Assembly (NCBI GenBank): GCA_963669155.1
Contig: OZ022587.1
Location: 16,870,113 to 16,934,112, forward strand
Reading direction: 5' to 3'
Source: Arbacia lixula
Taxonomy: Eukaryota; Echinodermata; Echinoidea; Arbacioida; Arbaciidae
Length of the DNA stretch: 64,000 bases
Below the pieces are notes generated by a model. That model worked only from the letters and a program-made list of their open reading frames with translations, was not told the origin of the DNA and ran no database searches. A program made the translations under genes and the position numbers. Below are positions 47,300 to 58,340 of this stretch, in pieces (positions within the stretch are counted from its first letter, which is position 1; every line of letters begins with the position of its first letter).

Positions 47300-47510
47300 A
47301 TGGGAAGATTTGTGGCTCAATGGGTAAGGCACTGTTTTGAGAACGCGAGGCCCCCGGTTGGAATCCTGGTGTGGGTAGGGTCAGTTTTCCATTCCTTTTG
47401 AAATGTGATTTTTGCGACCTTCTTCTGTTAAATCACCCACTTTGTCATTCTCTTTGAGATTTTCTTTCCCATTTTCCCCTCGCTCCTTTTTTTTTAAATC
47501 TTAAATGGTT
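47300..47510 (+). mobile_element. tRNA-derived SINE-like element
   Basis: A-box-like TGGCTCAATGGG at 47,313-47,324 and B-box-like GGTTGGAATCC at 47,356-47,366 (one mismatch to GGTTCGAATCC), at tRNA-like spacing. No acceptor stem closes the tRNA; a pyrimidine-rich non-tRNA body follows and ends in a T-rich run, so a retroposon, not a working tRNA gene. Confidence 0.55.
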
Positions 47511-47512
47511 AT

Positions 47513-47605
47513 TAACCCTTTGTGTTCCAAATAAACTTTTGCTCTAGATGAGATTTGTGTGTATTACTTGTGGAAAGAGGCACACGTGGCACACAAAGGG
47601 TTAGT
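47513..47605. mobile_element. Family E element with clean inverted ends
   Basis: TTAACCCTTTGTGTTCCAAA on the left and GGCACACAAAGGGTTAG on the right. The middle GATTTGTGTGTATTACTTGT is the family signature. The best-preserved copy for defining this ~90-bp family. Confidence 0.7.
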
Positions 47606-48055
47606 TAGATATTATAGCACAAATGGCCAAAAATGTGACCATTTAGGAAAGTATCTTTCGTGAGTGTTGCCTTTGATTTGTACTGTACTGTATTTTTCTA
47701 TTTTTGTATCGCGTACAGACTTTGTCATTTCAGACAAAATTTCTACATTCACTTGACCACAAATTATGAATAAGGAATTAATTACTTCAGTTACCTTCCG
47801 ATCACCGGGATTTCTTTTTTTTTTGTTAATAATCGGCTAAAATAAATGGTCGATGGGTATTTTACCTCTGAAAACATTATTAGTCGAAGGTCCATATTTT
47901 GAGAATATACTTTTAAGTAAAACCTAAGCGAATCAAAGGGGTTTAAAAAAGAACGAAAAAAGAAAGAAACCAAAAGGAAGATGTCACACGTTCGTTCCTT
48001 ATTGTCACTAGAGAGGGAAACAATAAATTAGAGAAGTTAAAAAAAACAAGAGGTT
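47606..48055. other. Non-coding, nothing recognised
   Basis: Poly-T (47,814-47,824) and a short A-rich run ahead of the SINE end. Confidence 0.4.
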
Positions 48056-48365
48056 AAGCGATGGTTGCCAGGAGTTCAGGTGTCGTGACTTCAGGCTTCC
48101 GCCCTTACCGACTACCATTAGTTCCCTTCTGGTGTGGCGACCGGCCCATTCGCATATCCCTCCCTACGTTCCTGAAACCCGAGACCCCATGAGAGGCCCT
48201 AACTCTTTAGGGGAGGAAGCAAGGCAGATCCCAATCGTTGCCGGGCCATCCGACAAGCCTTGAACCTTGGTGTTGAACCTTGGAGTTAGCTGGATTCGAA
48301 CCCGTGCGAGCTAGCACGAGTGTGAGGTAGTCCCGGCGCTTACCGCTAGGCTATAAGACGTCGGT
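48056..48365 (-). mobile_element. tRNA-derived SINE (minus strand)
   Basis: On the minus strand an A box TAGCCTAGCGG (48,343-48,353) and a perfect B box GGTTCGAATCC (48,292-48,302) are spaced as in a tRNA. Then comes about 230 bp of GC-richer body ending near a T/A-rich tail around 48,040-48,056. The body contains the doubled CCAAGGTTCAACACCAAGG. Typical tRNA-SINE layout; not a functional tRNA. Confidence 0.75.
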
Positions 48366-48439
48366 GCTGAAGCTGATGATTTTTAACGTATATATACTCC
48401 TATTTCCAAATTAACGCGAGAATAGCAAAAGGGATTCTA

Positions 48440-48545
48440 GCGCCGGGTCTCAGACTCGAACTCTCAACCTTCGCTTCCTCATCCTGACGCTATATCCATT
48501 GAGCTTACTGACCGATTGTTGACGTGGTGGTAGGTTTTTCAAAGC
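48440..48545 (-). mobile_element. Second tRNA-like SINE head (minus strand)
   Basis: Minus-strand TAAGCTCAATGG (48,496-48,507) and AGTTCGAGTCT (48,452-48,462) look like A and B boxes. It ends in CGGCGCTAG, close to the neighbouring SINE, with which it may form a composite. Confidence 0.5.
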
Positions 48546-48984
48546 TTATGTAACACTCGCATCGCTCCACTCAGCTGTGGCACCAAGGACCATGAATAAT
48601 GCATGATTCGCAAAGGCGTGGCATAGACAATATATTTAGTCAAAGGAGCAGATCCCATTGTAATTTTGCCAAGAACGACGTTTTCTAGTTACGTTTTACG
48701 TTTATGTTAGTGCACACATGCATCGATTGAATAGATCGGATTACTAACATTTTCAAATGTTATGTATATCAGTTTAACAAAGGTTGCCCCTGACAACCGG
48801 AAAGGTTGCCCTAAGTCTGCCGGACATAGCAACGATTAATGTATGCAAAGTAGATTCTATGTACTGAAATACCATTGCTAGGTACAGGTTAATGGAATAA
48901 CTCGTTACTAGGCCCCGAGGGAAGAAACATCCATAAATTTGACTACACAAGTAAACCGGTCTCTTAGCCCATGGACCAATCATG
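48546..48984. other. Non-coding, family I trace
   Basis: 48,850-48,920 weakly resembles the family I core (GGTTAATGGAATAACTCGTTACTA). No gene. Confidence 0.35.
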
Positions 48985-49688
48985 GATGGACTGCGCTCGG
49001 ATAGACTTCCTGTGATCTGTAATGACCGCCGCCTCATAAAAATTCAAGACATTCAGGTGTTTCAAACAATACGCTGTATTTCTAATTAGGTAGTGCCTTT
49101 GAATAACAAGAGAAAATCTGGTTTGAGAAATACGCCAACCGTTCAGCCTTCAATGGGAGTTCATAGCTGATCTTATTACACCCTCTGGGAATTAGATTGG
49201 GGTGAGCGAAGGGAAATTTTGATTGTAGAAAGAATTTGGTCCGTAACTTCTTCGGACATCTCCGAAAATGAAATTGGAGTTGTTTCCATGGAAGGTGAAA
49301 CACTCAATAAACGATTTACAAGATATTTGTAAGGAAACATGATTGCCAAATGTGCGATATGGAGGCATTTCTCTGGCATGTTTTCGACAGTATTCTCGAT
49401 TTATCATAAAAACCTAGCAAAAAGGTCTGAAATTCACAGAATCGTATCATTATACGATGTTCTACTACTGCACATGCACTTCAGTACATGAAGTGGTTTT
49501 GAAATCTTCTGCGCATACACAATATATATTCCTCTAAATGCATCCAAAATTTGTCTTGCATATTTGGCGGCGGTTGTCATTGGATCAAAGAATCAAACGC
49601 GTCAAAAATTCTATTGTATCATCAATGAACGCGACTGGTGTAGGAATAAATAACTCTTCTTGCCGACTCCAGTTCTAACACCTTCCTG
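48985..49688 (+). repeat. 0.7-kb interspersed repeat, copy H2
   Basis: Same orientation and extent as 8,031-8,748. Shared blocks include GACCGCCGCCTCATAAAAAT, GTTTCCATGGAAGGTGAAAC and GTATACGATGTTCTACTACT-like sequence. Missing about 10 bp around 49,222 and other small indels relative to H1. Confidence 0.75.
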
Positions 49689-50940
49689 CTTAGCCCTTGT
49701 TCCGTGGTTAGCTATCTATTTTGCATGTTCAACGTTTGAATAGATTGAAGAAAACTGCCGATTTCATTGCAATGTAGCTATTAATTAATCCCGACGCGCC
49801 CTCTGGCGAAACTACCATTCAATCATAATCATTGATAGAGCCCGCACCATCATTAAGAAACTACCAACTAATTGTAACTTCATGTAAAGAGACTGTCCCT
49901 CTACCGTAACTATTAAAATCCGCGCCGATTTAAGCAAATTGTTGATTTACTTTAACTAGTAATGATTTCCGATCAGTCCTTGAAATGAAATATACCGATA
50001 TAACATAATATTCAATAAAACCAGGCCTATCACTTGAAATAGGCATTTAATCGTAACCATGGTAACTATTGATAAACGATCGAGAAGGGAATCCTTTATT
50101 TCTTCGAGAGGGAACTTTGACCCCTTGACTATGGTATAGAAAGTGGCATTGGTAAGATCAATCCACAAGTGTATGCAGGATTATGGCTTGTTAGCGCATT
50201 GTCAGGACAATGTTGGACAACGATTCTACGCACTGGCTATTGTGCATTGGGCATGCCAGCCACCGCCATCGTAACGGCGGCTAGCTCTCAACGATGAGCG
50301 TGCCCTTTCAGATTACCTACCCGATAGACAATGTCCACGAATAAGCCTAACATGATTTGTGCATGTTGATAATAATCATTTCATTGCAACCACACGGATG
50401 TAATCTGCAATGAATGTTCCGCATTTCTAGCCGAAGTTTCCATAAATACAAAATTAGGAGAAAAACGCTCCAATAATGCAAAGGGCCAAAAAAGAATTTG
50501 GGGAAATGTCCTCACCCCATATGCTTCCGCAGTTGTGACATGTAATACCTACGATGCATCTATGAAGATTCAATCAAGGAATACTGTTACAATATGGCAA
50601 AAGGGCTCTTAACGTGATATCAAGTTGCAGTTTAAAAGTCTCAATTTTTCAATGTTCCCCATCATATTCGATTAAAAAATTGCATGAAACGTTACTTTCA
50701 GACATTTTCCTTTCAGACAAGTAACATGAAAAAGCTGGCCCAAGCTAGTATTTCCATCTCAAAAAGTATCAAATTTCGTATTAGCTTGTCCTTATTAATT
50801 ACAAAACAAGCAATTACTGACAAAAATAAAAAGTTCAGCAGCGAAAGCTGAAATGTATGCATGTATAGAAATGCGTATGACCTATTATAAAATCCAGATG
50901 AACGTGACGCAGTCGCGTATGCATCATATTGTTGACCACC
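49689..50940. other. Non-coding, nothing recognised
   Basis: Mixed unique sequence; short frames at 49,956-50,168 and 50,713-50,967 (minus) have hydrophobic stretches but no family resemblance or gene context. Confidence 0.4.
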
Positions 50941-51103
50941 AGGGCCATGTTGCATATAGCTTTTCAATTATTGTAACTTATCATCAATGGTAACTACCAT
51001 GGCCACAGCCGTTGAGCCTTCGTTATTGCACAAGTTGTCATGGTAGTTACCATAGATGGTAAATTACAATAACTGAAAACCTATATGCAACGTATAGGCC
51101 TGC
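50941..51103. mobile_element. Family A-like element, copy 4
   Basis: AGGGCCATGTTGCATATAG to CTATATGCAACGTATAGGCC. The arms run inward through TTATTGTAACTTATCATCAA / CATAGATGGTAAATTACAAT and GGTAACTACCATGG / CATGGTAGTTACC, a near-perfect hairpin. Diverged from the other three copies. Confidence 0.7.
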
Positions 51104-52191
51104 CATAATTATGGTTTTGTCTTCTTTAATTGGTCTTTCTATACAGGTATCATTGTATGAATTACGCCTCGTTGTCTAGTCTTGGTAACCTAATCTTCAA
51201 ATCCACTTGCAATTACCTAATCTCCGTGCAGGGAGAATGTGTTCAATGACTCGTTTGAAATTACATGTACTGGTGTACCCCAAAATCTTCAGCTCCACCC
51301 TAGATACCTATTACTTCTTCTTTTTTCGTATGCCATCATTTGTAGGCTGAATAGCCTTCTAGGATGAACCAATATCTATTTCTATATATCGTTTTTAAAA
51401 ATAAACCCCGCTACATGGAGGTTAGAATGTGATATTTCTGGTAGCATGTATCCAATGCATAATTATAAAGCTCCTTGTGGTCATATTATGATGATGATTG
51501 TGTGGCTAGGCTGGCTTCCAGATGGTTTGACATTTATCATTGAAATCATCACAATGTACTTGTGCGTTACAGCATAAAAACGTGTTGCTACCAACTGTCG
51601 AGATGCTGGAAACGAATGGATACAAGTCTATTTCCTCTATTCTCCAGGTCTGGCGACGAGCTCGTCTTCACACACAGACTTGATGAGCCAATTACGCAAC
51701 ACCTTTGTCCGCAAGATAGACTAAAGCATCAACTTATCACTAGTCCAGCACTACGGTGCATTGATTACTGTAGTCTTCAGATTCAGACACTGCTTTATGC
51801 ACAATGAGACGGACATGGATATCCATGCCTGCAAATTTCTCAGTCTACTTCATTCAGACCCGTTTGAAACCAGCACTGTACCTCTTATTAATAATAACAA
51901 TGAGCGATTATTATTAGAGCATAACAAATAGTGATCAAACATGTCCCTATGCGCTTTAGAGAAAGAAATGCAAAGTACAAGACACGAGATGTACCTCTGA
52001 TTGCAGAGTTTGAATTATAAATATATATATCCAACAGGCTGGAAGGAAGCATAATGCATGGCGCGTGTCTGTATTGGCCTTCCCCGTGAGAGTATTAGAT
52101 TTCGTTCAAGCTGCCCCCGGCTTAAATTTCGTTAATTAGGCAAGGTCCGCGCCTGAGTGACCCCCTCGGGCCCCACGGGAATTCAATATTA
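51104..52191. other. Non-coding with family M fragments
   Basis: 51,505-51,525 (TGGCTAGGCTGGCTTCCAGA) and 51,838-52,050 (CAGTCTACTTCATTCAGACC .. CCAACAGGCTGGAAGGAAGC) look like the two ends of a family M element separated by other sequence. Confidence 0.4.
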
Positions 52192-52266
52192 ATCCTCTCA
52201 TTACTATTGCCATGGAGGTGTGTAGTAAATCAATGAAATTGTCAAGGCCTGGTACTGAGAGGGTTA
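52192..52266. mobile_element. Family F short palindrome, copy 2
   Basis: TAATCCTCTCATTACTATTG to CTGGTACTGAGAGGGTTA, with TGTGTAGTAAATCAATGAAA in the middle. Same as 17,335 and 53,648. Confidence 0.55.
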
Positions 52267-52539
52267 TGAATTCAAGTTCTGATCGTTTTCCCCTGAATCT
52301 AAAATTTTGCCTGGTATGATTGTTGAAGAACATAGTTGCAACTCCATTGTATATTATTGCTGTCAAAAACCCGGTCAGATTTCAACTTTTCGCCATCATT
52401 ATGTTTCGTGAAATCCCAATAGGTCGCGGCTTGTTACACGCTGTGTTTATATTTGACGTTGTCCAGCTTGGTTCTCCACATTCCAAATGAAAAACCTGAA
52501 AAATGCACAAACGAGTGAACTGTGTCATGCCGATGATAT

Positions 52540-52627
52540 AGAATAACACGAAAGAGAGAGGGAGATAGAGAGAAATATGGAGGGGGGGGGAATGAGAGAG
52601 AGACAGAATGAGAGGGAGGGAGAGAGG

Positions 52628-52663
<36 letters not shown>

Positions 52664-52665
52664 AC
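52540..52665. repeat. (GA)n tract
   Basis: GA/GGGA units; repeat-derived frames on both strands. Confidence 0.9.
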
Positions 52666-53299
52666 GAGATAAGCCGCATACTAACTTTATAATAACAACT
52701 ACCTCCAAAAAACACGCACATTCGTCAGAAAAACACACGAGCAGTTGTTCGTTGTATATTCTTTCCTTTACACGTACTCTCCCGCAATGTCCCTTCTGTT
52801 TTATCAGCTTTGTTGAAATGTCCTACATACCACCAGGTTATATCGTCAACGGCAATAAAAAAAAAAAACCCGCGTCTTCTACTCCTCTAATGCGCATGCC
52901 CGTAACGGCCGGGCTGTGAAACATCGATATGGATCGATACTGATTCGGAGAGCAATCGCACAGACAGGTGTTGCCATCCGAATCGTCTGGAGTTTAAGAA
53001 AAGTTACCCTTTTCGCCACCTTTTGGTGTTTTATATTTAGGGAAGGACTGAAGGTTGTACGCTCTTCGATAGAAAATAACGAATTATTCAGGTAGTCCAT
53101 GTTGATGTTGAAAACAAGCATGACCAATTCCCATTAAATGTTGACAATAATTATTGATTTGCACTTGCAAGAGTAAATCATGGACCTTCTATATGGTATG
53201 GCCTATGAGTAAACCGGCTAAGACATCTCCAGCATATTAAATCAGTTGGAGTCGTATACGTCTTCCTGTCTATATCCCGATATAATGTAATAAGTATAC
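52666..53299. other. Non-coding, nothing recognised
   Basis: A12 run at 52,857-52,868; no gene. Confidence 0.4.
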
Positions 53300-53327
53300 A
53301 TATTTTTGAGAGAGAGGGAGAAATAGA

Positions 53328-53359
<32 letters not shown>

Positions 53360-53425
53360 GTGAGGGGGAGAGAGAGAGAAAGAGGGGGGGGGCAGAGACA
53401 GAGACAGAGAGAGAATGATAAAATG
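53300..53425. repeat. (GA)n/(GT)n compound tract
   Basis: GA units interrupted by a GT run (53,328-53,338) and G9. Confidence 0.9.
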
Positions 53426-53647
53426 GAGATGCTGAAACCTATCTTGTCTCACAATTTACGGGTGAAGATGGACATGCTTGGTAGAGCTGTGCCGATATTG
53501 AGACGTTGAGGCAACCGAGCGTGTCCGCAATATCTCGTATCAGGCCAAGTCAATATTCTGCAAAGTTGCCAAAAAGAACGGAGCAAGAGACATTTTGCTT
53601 AAATTTTTTTTTTTTATATTGCTTCTCTCCTCATCACACGTCATCGT

Positions 53648-53725
53648 TGTTCTCTTCCTCATTATCATTGACATGAGGATGTGTAGTAAGACAATACGAT
53701 TTTCAAGGCTTGGTACTAGGAGAGA
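53648..53725. mobile_element. Family F short palindrome, copy 3
   Basis: TGTTCTCTTCCTCATTATCA .. GATGTGTAGTAAGACAATAC .. CTTGGTACTAGGAGAGAA. Confidence 0.5.
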
Positions 53726-54299
53726 AAAATGAATAATTATGATACAAGTCCTAGCCAATGCTTCTTTCTGGATTCAATCGTGTGGTTATGCAGATTATAC
53801 AAGTTACGACTAATTTCCCTTGCAAGTTACGACATATCTCTATTGCGTATTCGCTCTTATACAGATCTGCGATTCATACTGTATCATTAATATTAATGTT
53901 TATCAGGCAATCAATAGATAATAGCGAGCTGTATTGAATTACAAATACATACTTAAAGCCATGAGCAAAACATGGTGATTATTACACACTTCTATGCAAG
54001 TTTATGTCGTAGCGTCTGTGCGAGTAATTATTAACCCCCTAAACATACTTTTGTAACTTAAACCCTTCTATCGCTCTGGGGTAGGTGACGGCTCCATATC
54101 ACATCACCGAATGTGTGTAACGGAGCAAAGAACACGGTTTTTTTGGTCACAAATGAAAAACGAGCAATATAGAACGTCTTTTCTCATAATGGTTGCTCCG
54201 AGACGATGGAAGAAGCTGCAGCCATAAAAAGGCTAACAGGGGACTGAGGAGGAGTATTTTTCTTGTCGCGATATTTCATCGCACCCCTCTCTCTTCAAT
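53726..54299. other. Non-coding, nothing recognised
   Basis: AT-rich unique DNA. Confidence 0.4.
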
Positions 54300-54522
54300 T
54301 ACCGTTGAAAGAGGGAGGAGAGCGGGGGAGGGGTGTGGGTAGTGAGAGGGAGATATACATAGAGAATGTTATAGATAATAAAGAGGGAGAGAGAGAGAAA
54401 GAGAGAGAGAGAGAGACGTAAAGAGATAGAAAGAAAGACAGACATACTGGAAGAGAGACAGAGAGAGAGAAAGATAGACAGAAAGAAAGAGAGAGAGACT
54501 TAGAGAGAGGGGGGGGGGGGTG
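54300..54522. repeat. (GA)n tract with poly-G end
   Basis: GA, GAAA and GACA units ending in G12. Confidence 0.9.
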
Positions 54523-56912
54523 GAACTACATTGCGAAAGCGTGTTGTCTTTAAATTCGATCTTTAAAACACTTATAACATAAAAAGAAATCAACTGTTTC
54601 ACAATGTGGAAATAATTCATTTTCTAAACACTGTCGTGTGCACTCTCGAACGAGAAAGGTATCTCATGACAATGAAACCAGACGTAATGATTAGGTCTTC
54701 AGTCTCGACACATTTCTTTAAAATGTTCAAGGAACCGAAACGTACGTGTCATTATCTAGAACGCCAAAATGTTATCCACACTGTCTTCTTCACGCTTAAC
54801 CGCTTTCATGAAAAATGCGCAATCAAAGAGCCAGATTGGATTAGCCTAAAATTCAGGCGTTACTCCTTCTGTGCCATAACCATGATAACCACACTCAAAA
54901 CATAATTCACTTTTACATAGATTTATACATCGAGTTTTATAAGTCTTTTATGAGTCTTCTTTACGGTGGTCACAAAAGCATTAAACTCTACTATTATATA
55001 AGCGTATTATGTTGATAGACTTCATGTATTGATATATTAAGCAGAAAGATAAAATATTGTTTTCACTTGCTCTACGTACTGCTCTACGTAATGCTAGGAG
55101 GCAATTTTCTCCGGGCTGGCAATTCTCGACGATCGCGCGATCACTCGAATCGTTCCGCCGAGTTCCTTCGCGCGCTGTGTACACGATCGAACTCGGGCTG
55201 ATAAAATACGTGTAGAACCTGGTCTGTACCCCCGCTGGCTGGCCGCTGTGGGTATAGGGCGTAGTCTGGGTAAGCAGACATAGTTGTTAGCAGACTAGGT
55301 TATATCCATACACTCCACAGCCTAGCACCTAGCTAGAGTTAAATGTCAGCAAACTTCACATAAAAAGGCATTCCTTTGGAGGAACCAATTACTCGTCTTG
55401 GTCTCCATGGTCTCGTTTGTTTTCCACGACGGTATCATTTTGAAAAGGTTCCTTCACGTGATTTTAAACCCTTCCAGATCCATGCAGAATATCCGTATGG
55501 GATTTGTGTGTATCGCTCGTGTAAAAATGCATCAATTGAGTATATAGATTTAAATCAAAATAGATTGGAAGCGGTGGTCACGGCGGAACGCCTCTGCCGT
55601 AATTACCGTCCCGTAAAATTCACCACCATCTCTCCCTGACCTTTCAAGTCTATTCTCAAAGGGCAATACACCCTTTATATTTCCCCACGAGTATAATGAT
55701 CATGATACAAATAATAAGGTTTTATCTTCCCAGGGTAGCGTCATCAAAGTAAGCACTGTTTATTATAGAGGCACGTTCACACATGAAAGCGGTGTGCCGC
55801 TGCCGCCCACCGCTTTCACTTTGACGCCAGCGGGATCCCGCCACGGTCAAACCTGAAAATCCACCACTAAGCCGTAATATAAAAGCCAAGTCGATTCATT
55901 TGTCCGCGGAACGCAACAAAGCGCGTGAAAGGCCTCGGAAAATGTGGTCTAGGTTTTCCCGCTCCATTTTGACGCTGTCTGTTTCAGATTCATATAATTA
56001 ACGCCCGTTTTTAAGCGGAAACAGCGCAATAGGCGAATTGTGATTCCATCTTTATTTTTTTTCCATGCATTTCATCCCCATCCCAGACAGGCAGGTGCTC
56101 TGGCTTGTTTTTAAATTAAAAATGAGACATGCCTATTCATGTAGAAATGTGCCAGTGCGTTACTGTGTTAATGCCGCGTTGATATTGAATAAAAAATTTG
56201 AAAAATCAGCCTTCATTTCGCAAAAACCTAACACCGCAGCGAAAATTTCGATTAAGAAAAAAGTACACTGAGAAAGCTAAAGACCTGGGTCCTCCACTCA
56301 CTTACAAAGTGTTCAATAAATGATATAAAAGAACAATAAAAATAAAAAGTGATGATAACAATTAATTGTAACAAAACATGTACGTCAATGTTCGACTAAC
56401 AAACACACACACACACACACAAAACAAAGCGTAAAGTACGTTGTCTAATCCAGTATTAGATGTGTAATACAAAATAATTGAAAACAAATGCAAATTGAAT
56501 CAAGCTGAACTGAAAAACATCGTAATGCCAAAATGTGTCTGTTTCGGGGAAACATATTTTGCGACATTCCATATTCTGTAAAATATTGATGTAATAATAT
56601 TTGAATGATAATTCGATTTTAACTTTTTGACAAATCAGGACCAAAATAATTATTGTGTGTATTGTAAGTATATTATGTGTGGTTTGATATGAAAAGTCAA
56701 TCTACGTTCTTGTCTGTCTTTGTACACCAGTAATCACCACCCTTCGCCCCCAAAATGATCAATTAATGATCATACATATTCATGATCATACATAGCATAG
56801 TGATGCATTGTTTACTGACTGGAAATAAAATGAAAGCGCAACCAAAGTGTATCGGCTATTATTTAATATCATTTTCCCACAGATCAGTTCAGCTTATTTC
56901 AGATCAGTTCAC
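54523..56912. other. Non-coding; no exon recognised
   Basis: 55,085-55,290 and 55,770-55,990 have higher CpG. The latter shares GGCACGTTCACAC with 39.56 kb. 56,402-56,421 is a CA run. Frames at 54,606-54,905 and 56,065-56,271 are open, but match no family I know and have no supporting splice pattern. Confidence 0.4.
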
Positions 56913-57341
56913 TTAAAGGTAAAGTTCACCCTGAAATGATTTTGGTTTCAATAAAAGCAGACACACGAAAGAAACATATTGTTGAAGGTTTGACGAAAGT
57001 CGGCCAAACGAAAAGAAAGTTATTTGATTTTTAAGTTTTGATTTTGTGACGATTTTCAAAAATGTGCATTTTCTCAAAAAGATATGCATCCTTTTACTTG
57101 TGCATTTGATAAATCATAGAAAAACTTTTTCACGCAATTTATGGAATTATTTTGTGCACAACATATGGCAGAGCGTTTCGCACATGATGTCATAAAATAA
57201 AACATTAAAATCAAATAACTTTCTTTTCCTTTGACCGATTTTCGTCAAACCTTCACTAATGTATGTTTTTTTTTTTTCATGTGTCTCCTTTTATCATGTT
57301 TATTGAAATCGAAATCATTTCAGGGTGAACTATCCCTTTAA
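56913..57341. mobile_element. Family B MITE-like element, copy 4 (well preserved)
   Basis: Complete ends: TTAAAGGTAAAGTTCACCCT on the left and AGGGTGAACTATCCCTTTAA on the right, continuing inward as TGAAATGATTTTGGTTTCAA / TTGAAATCGAAATCATTTCA. TTAA at both termini. The central GTGACGTCACG motif of other copies is deleted in the left arm. Confidence 0.8.
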
Positions 57342-57717
57342 TTTCATTTTTCATCCCATTGCAAGCTCATCCTAACTATGAAGCCTTGGGTCTCATGCAT
57401 ATTTCTTTATCAATTGTAGGAAGTTCTGCTCGAATGAACCATGATTCACGTACTCATGAGCACTAGACCGTTTTCGTAATATATTCACAACTCTCCCAGT
57501 AACATTTCGCAAATAGGGCGACATTGCAGCACAGAGCGATACAAACGGTGTATTTGAAAGAAAAATACATGTATATCTAAGAGGATTTGTCATCTTACAG
57601 CAGATGTACAAAGCAGAACTGATACATAATAATTGCCCATTAGAATAAACAATGTCACCCAAAACCAACCAAAACGTACGAAGCACGTGGTTTTAATATT
57701 CAATTAAATGTTTTTGC
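57342..57717. other. Non-coding, family I trace
   Basis: 57,465-57,520 (ACCGTTTTCGTAATATATTC..CTCCCAGTAAC) matches one end of the family I core. Confidence 0.4.
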
Positions 57718-58010
57718 TCAATTGAAAATCCACCTTGGAGTAAATTTTGTTTTGATAAAAGCAGAAACACGAAACAAACAAGCAAGCGAAGGTTTGACAA
57801 AAATCTGTCAAAGGATAACAAAGTTATAGGTTTTTACTTTGTGAATTATGTAACAACATTACGAAAGTGTAGCTCGCAAGTGACGTCACAAATTTACACT
57901 TTAAAAAGAGTCATACCTTTGTTATCCCATAGCGGATTTGGCCAAAACCTTCACTAATATGTTGCTTTCATTTTGCTGTTTAAGTAAAAAATGGTGAACT
58001 TTCCCTTTAA
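57718..58010. mobile_element. Family B MITE-like element, copy 5 (short)
   Basis: Left GAAAATCCACCTTGGAGTAA, right ATGGTGAACTTTCCCTTTAA. GTCAAAGGATAACAAAGTTA and TTTGTTATCCCATAGCGGAT form the inner arms. It ends 119 bp upstream of the transporter's first clear exon. Confidence 0.7.
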
Positions 58011-58060
58011 TTCTAACAGATGGTTAACAAAATACTCAAATCGCACATGAGGTGTGAACG

Positions 58061-58067
58061 ATGCGAG
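58061..58067 (+). CDS. Alternative start of the transporter (ATG CGA G)
   Basis: ATG at 58,061 with A at -3, preceded by an in-frame TGA (58,055-58,057) and followed by the donor GAG|GTAAGA at 58,068. Spliced to an acceptor AG at 58,129-58,130 (63-bp intron) it gives M-R-G-F-T-K-Y-S-K in phase 1, like all later introns. The intervening 63 bp is also open, so retention would simply add 21 residues. It competes with the distant exon at 13,441; the acceptor needed there (AG at 58,127-58,128) is the more usual first AG. Confidence 0.35.
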
Positions 58068-58128
58068 GTAAGAATCATAATAATTATTGCTTCAATTTCT
58101 CTCCCTTTTTCTTTGTCTATTTTTGCAG

Positions 58129-58340
58129 AGGATTCACGAAATACTCTAAAATTCCGCCCGTGGATACATGCCAGGACATCGCGCCGTACCATGAAGAAGA
58201 GGAACTGGAAGGGCCCCAGACAAACGGTCACAGCCGAACACATGAGGTCATCGCGCCTGCGCAGAACGGCCGCCCAAATAAAAAGATGCAATCGAAAGAC
58301 GCGACGCACTCCGCCGGTGGGCCGCCCACCCCCGATGGAG
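58129..58340 (+). CDS. Transporter exon: cytoplasmic N-terminus to first Gly codons of DGGYGW
   Basis: Strong pyrimidine tract (58,087-58,125) and TTTTTGCAG before, GGAG|GTTTGT after. Encodes a polar, acidic tail (PYHEEEELEGPQTNG, later GGPPTPDG) with no membrane segment, as expected ahead of TM1. Ends in phase 1. Confidence 0.85.

Larger units (their letters stand above)
13608..58128 (+). other. Putative 44.5-kb first intron
   Basis: Valid only if 13,441-13,607 is exon 1. Donor GTAAGT at 13,608; acceptor polypyrimidine tract and TTTTTGCAG at 58,128. Across this span I see no other exon with conserved protein content, only repeats and unique AT-rich DNA, itemised in other entries. Confidence 0.4.

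Noticed and set aside
47300..48545. Functional tRNA genes
   Set aside because: A and B boxes are present but acceptor stems do not close and non-tRNA bodies follow; SINEs explain them better.
58020..58067. ATG at 58,020 as the transporter start
   Set aside because: Its frame does not enter the DGGYGW frame with either acceptor AG: the first gives a stop soon after the junction, the second a different frame.
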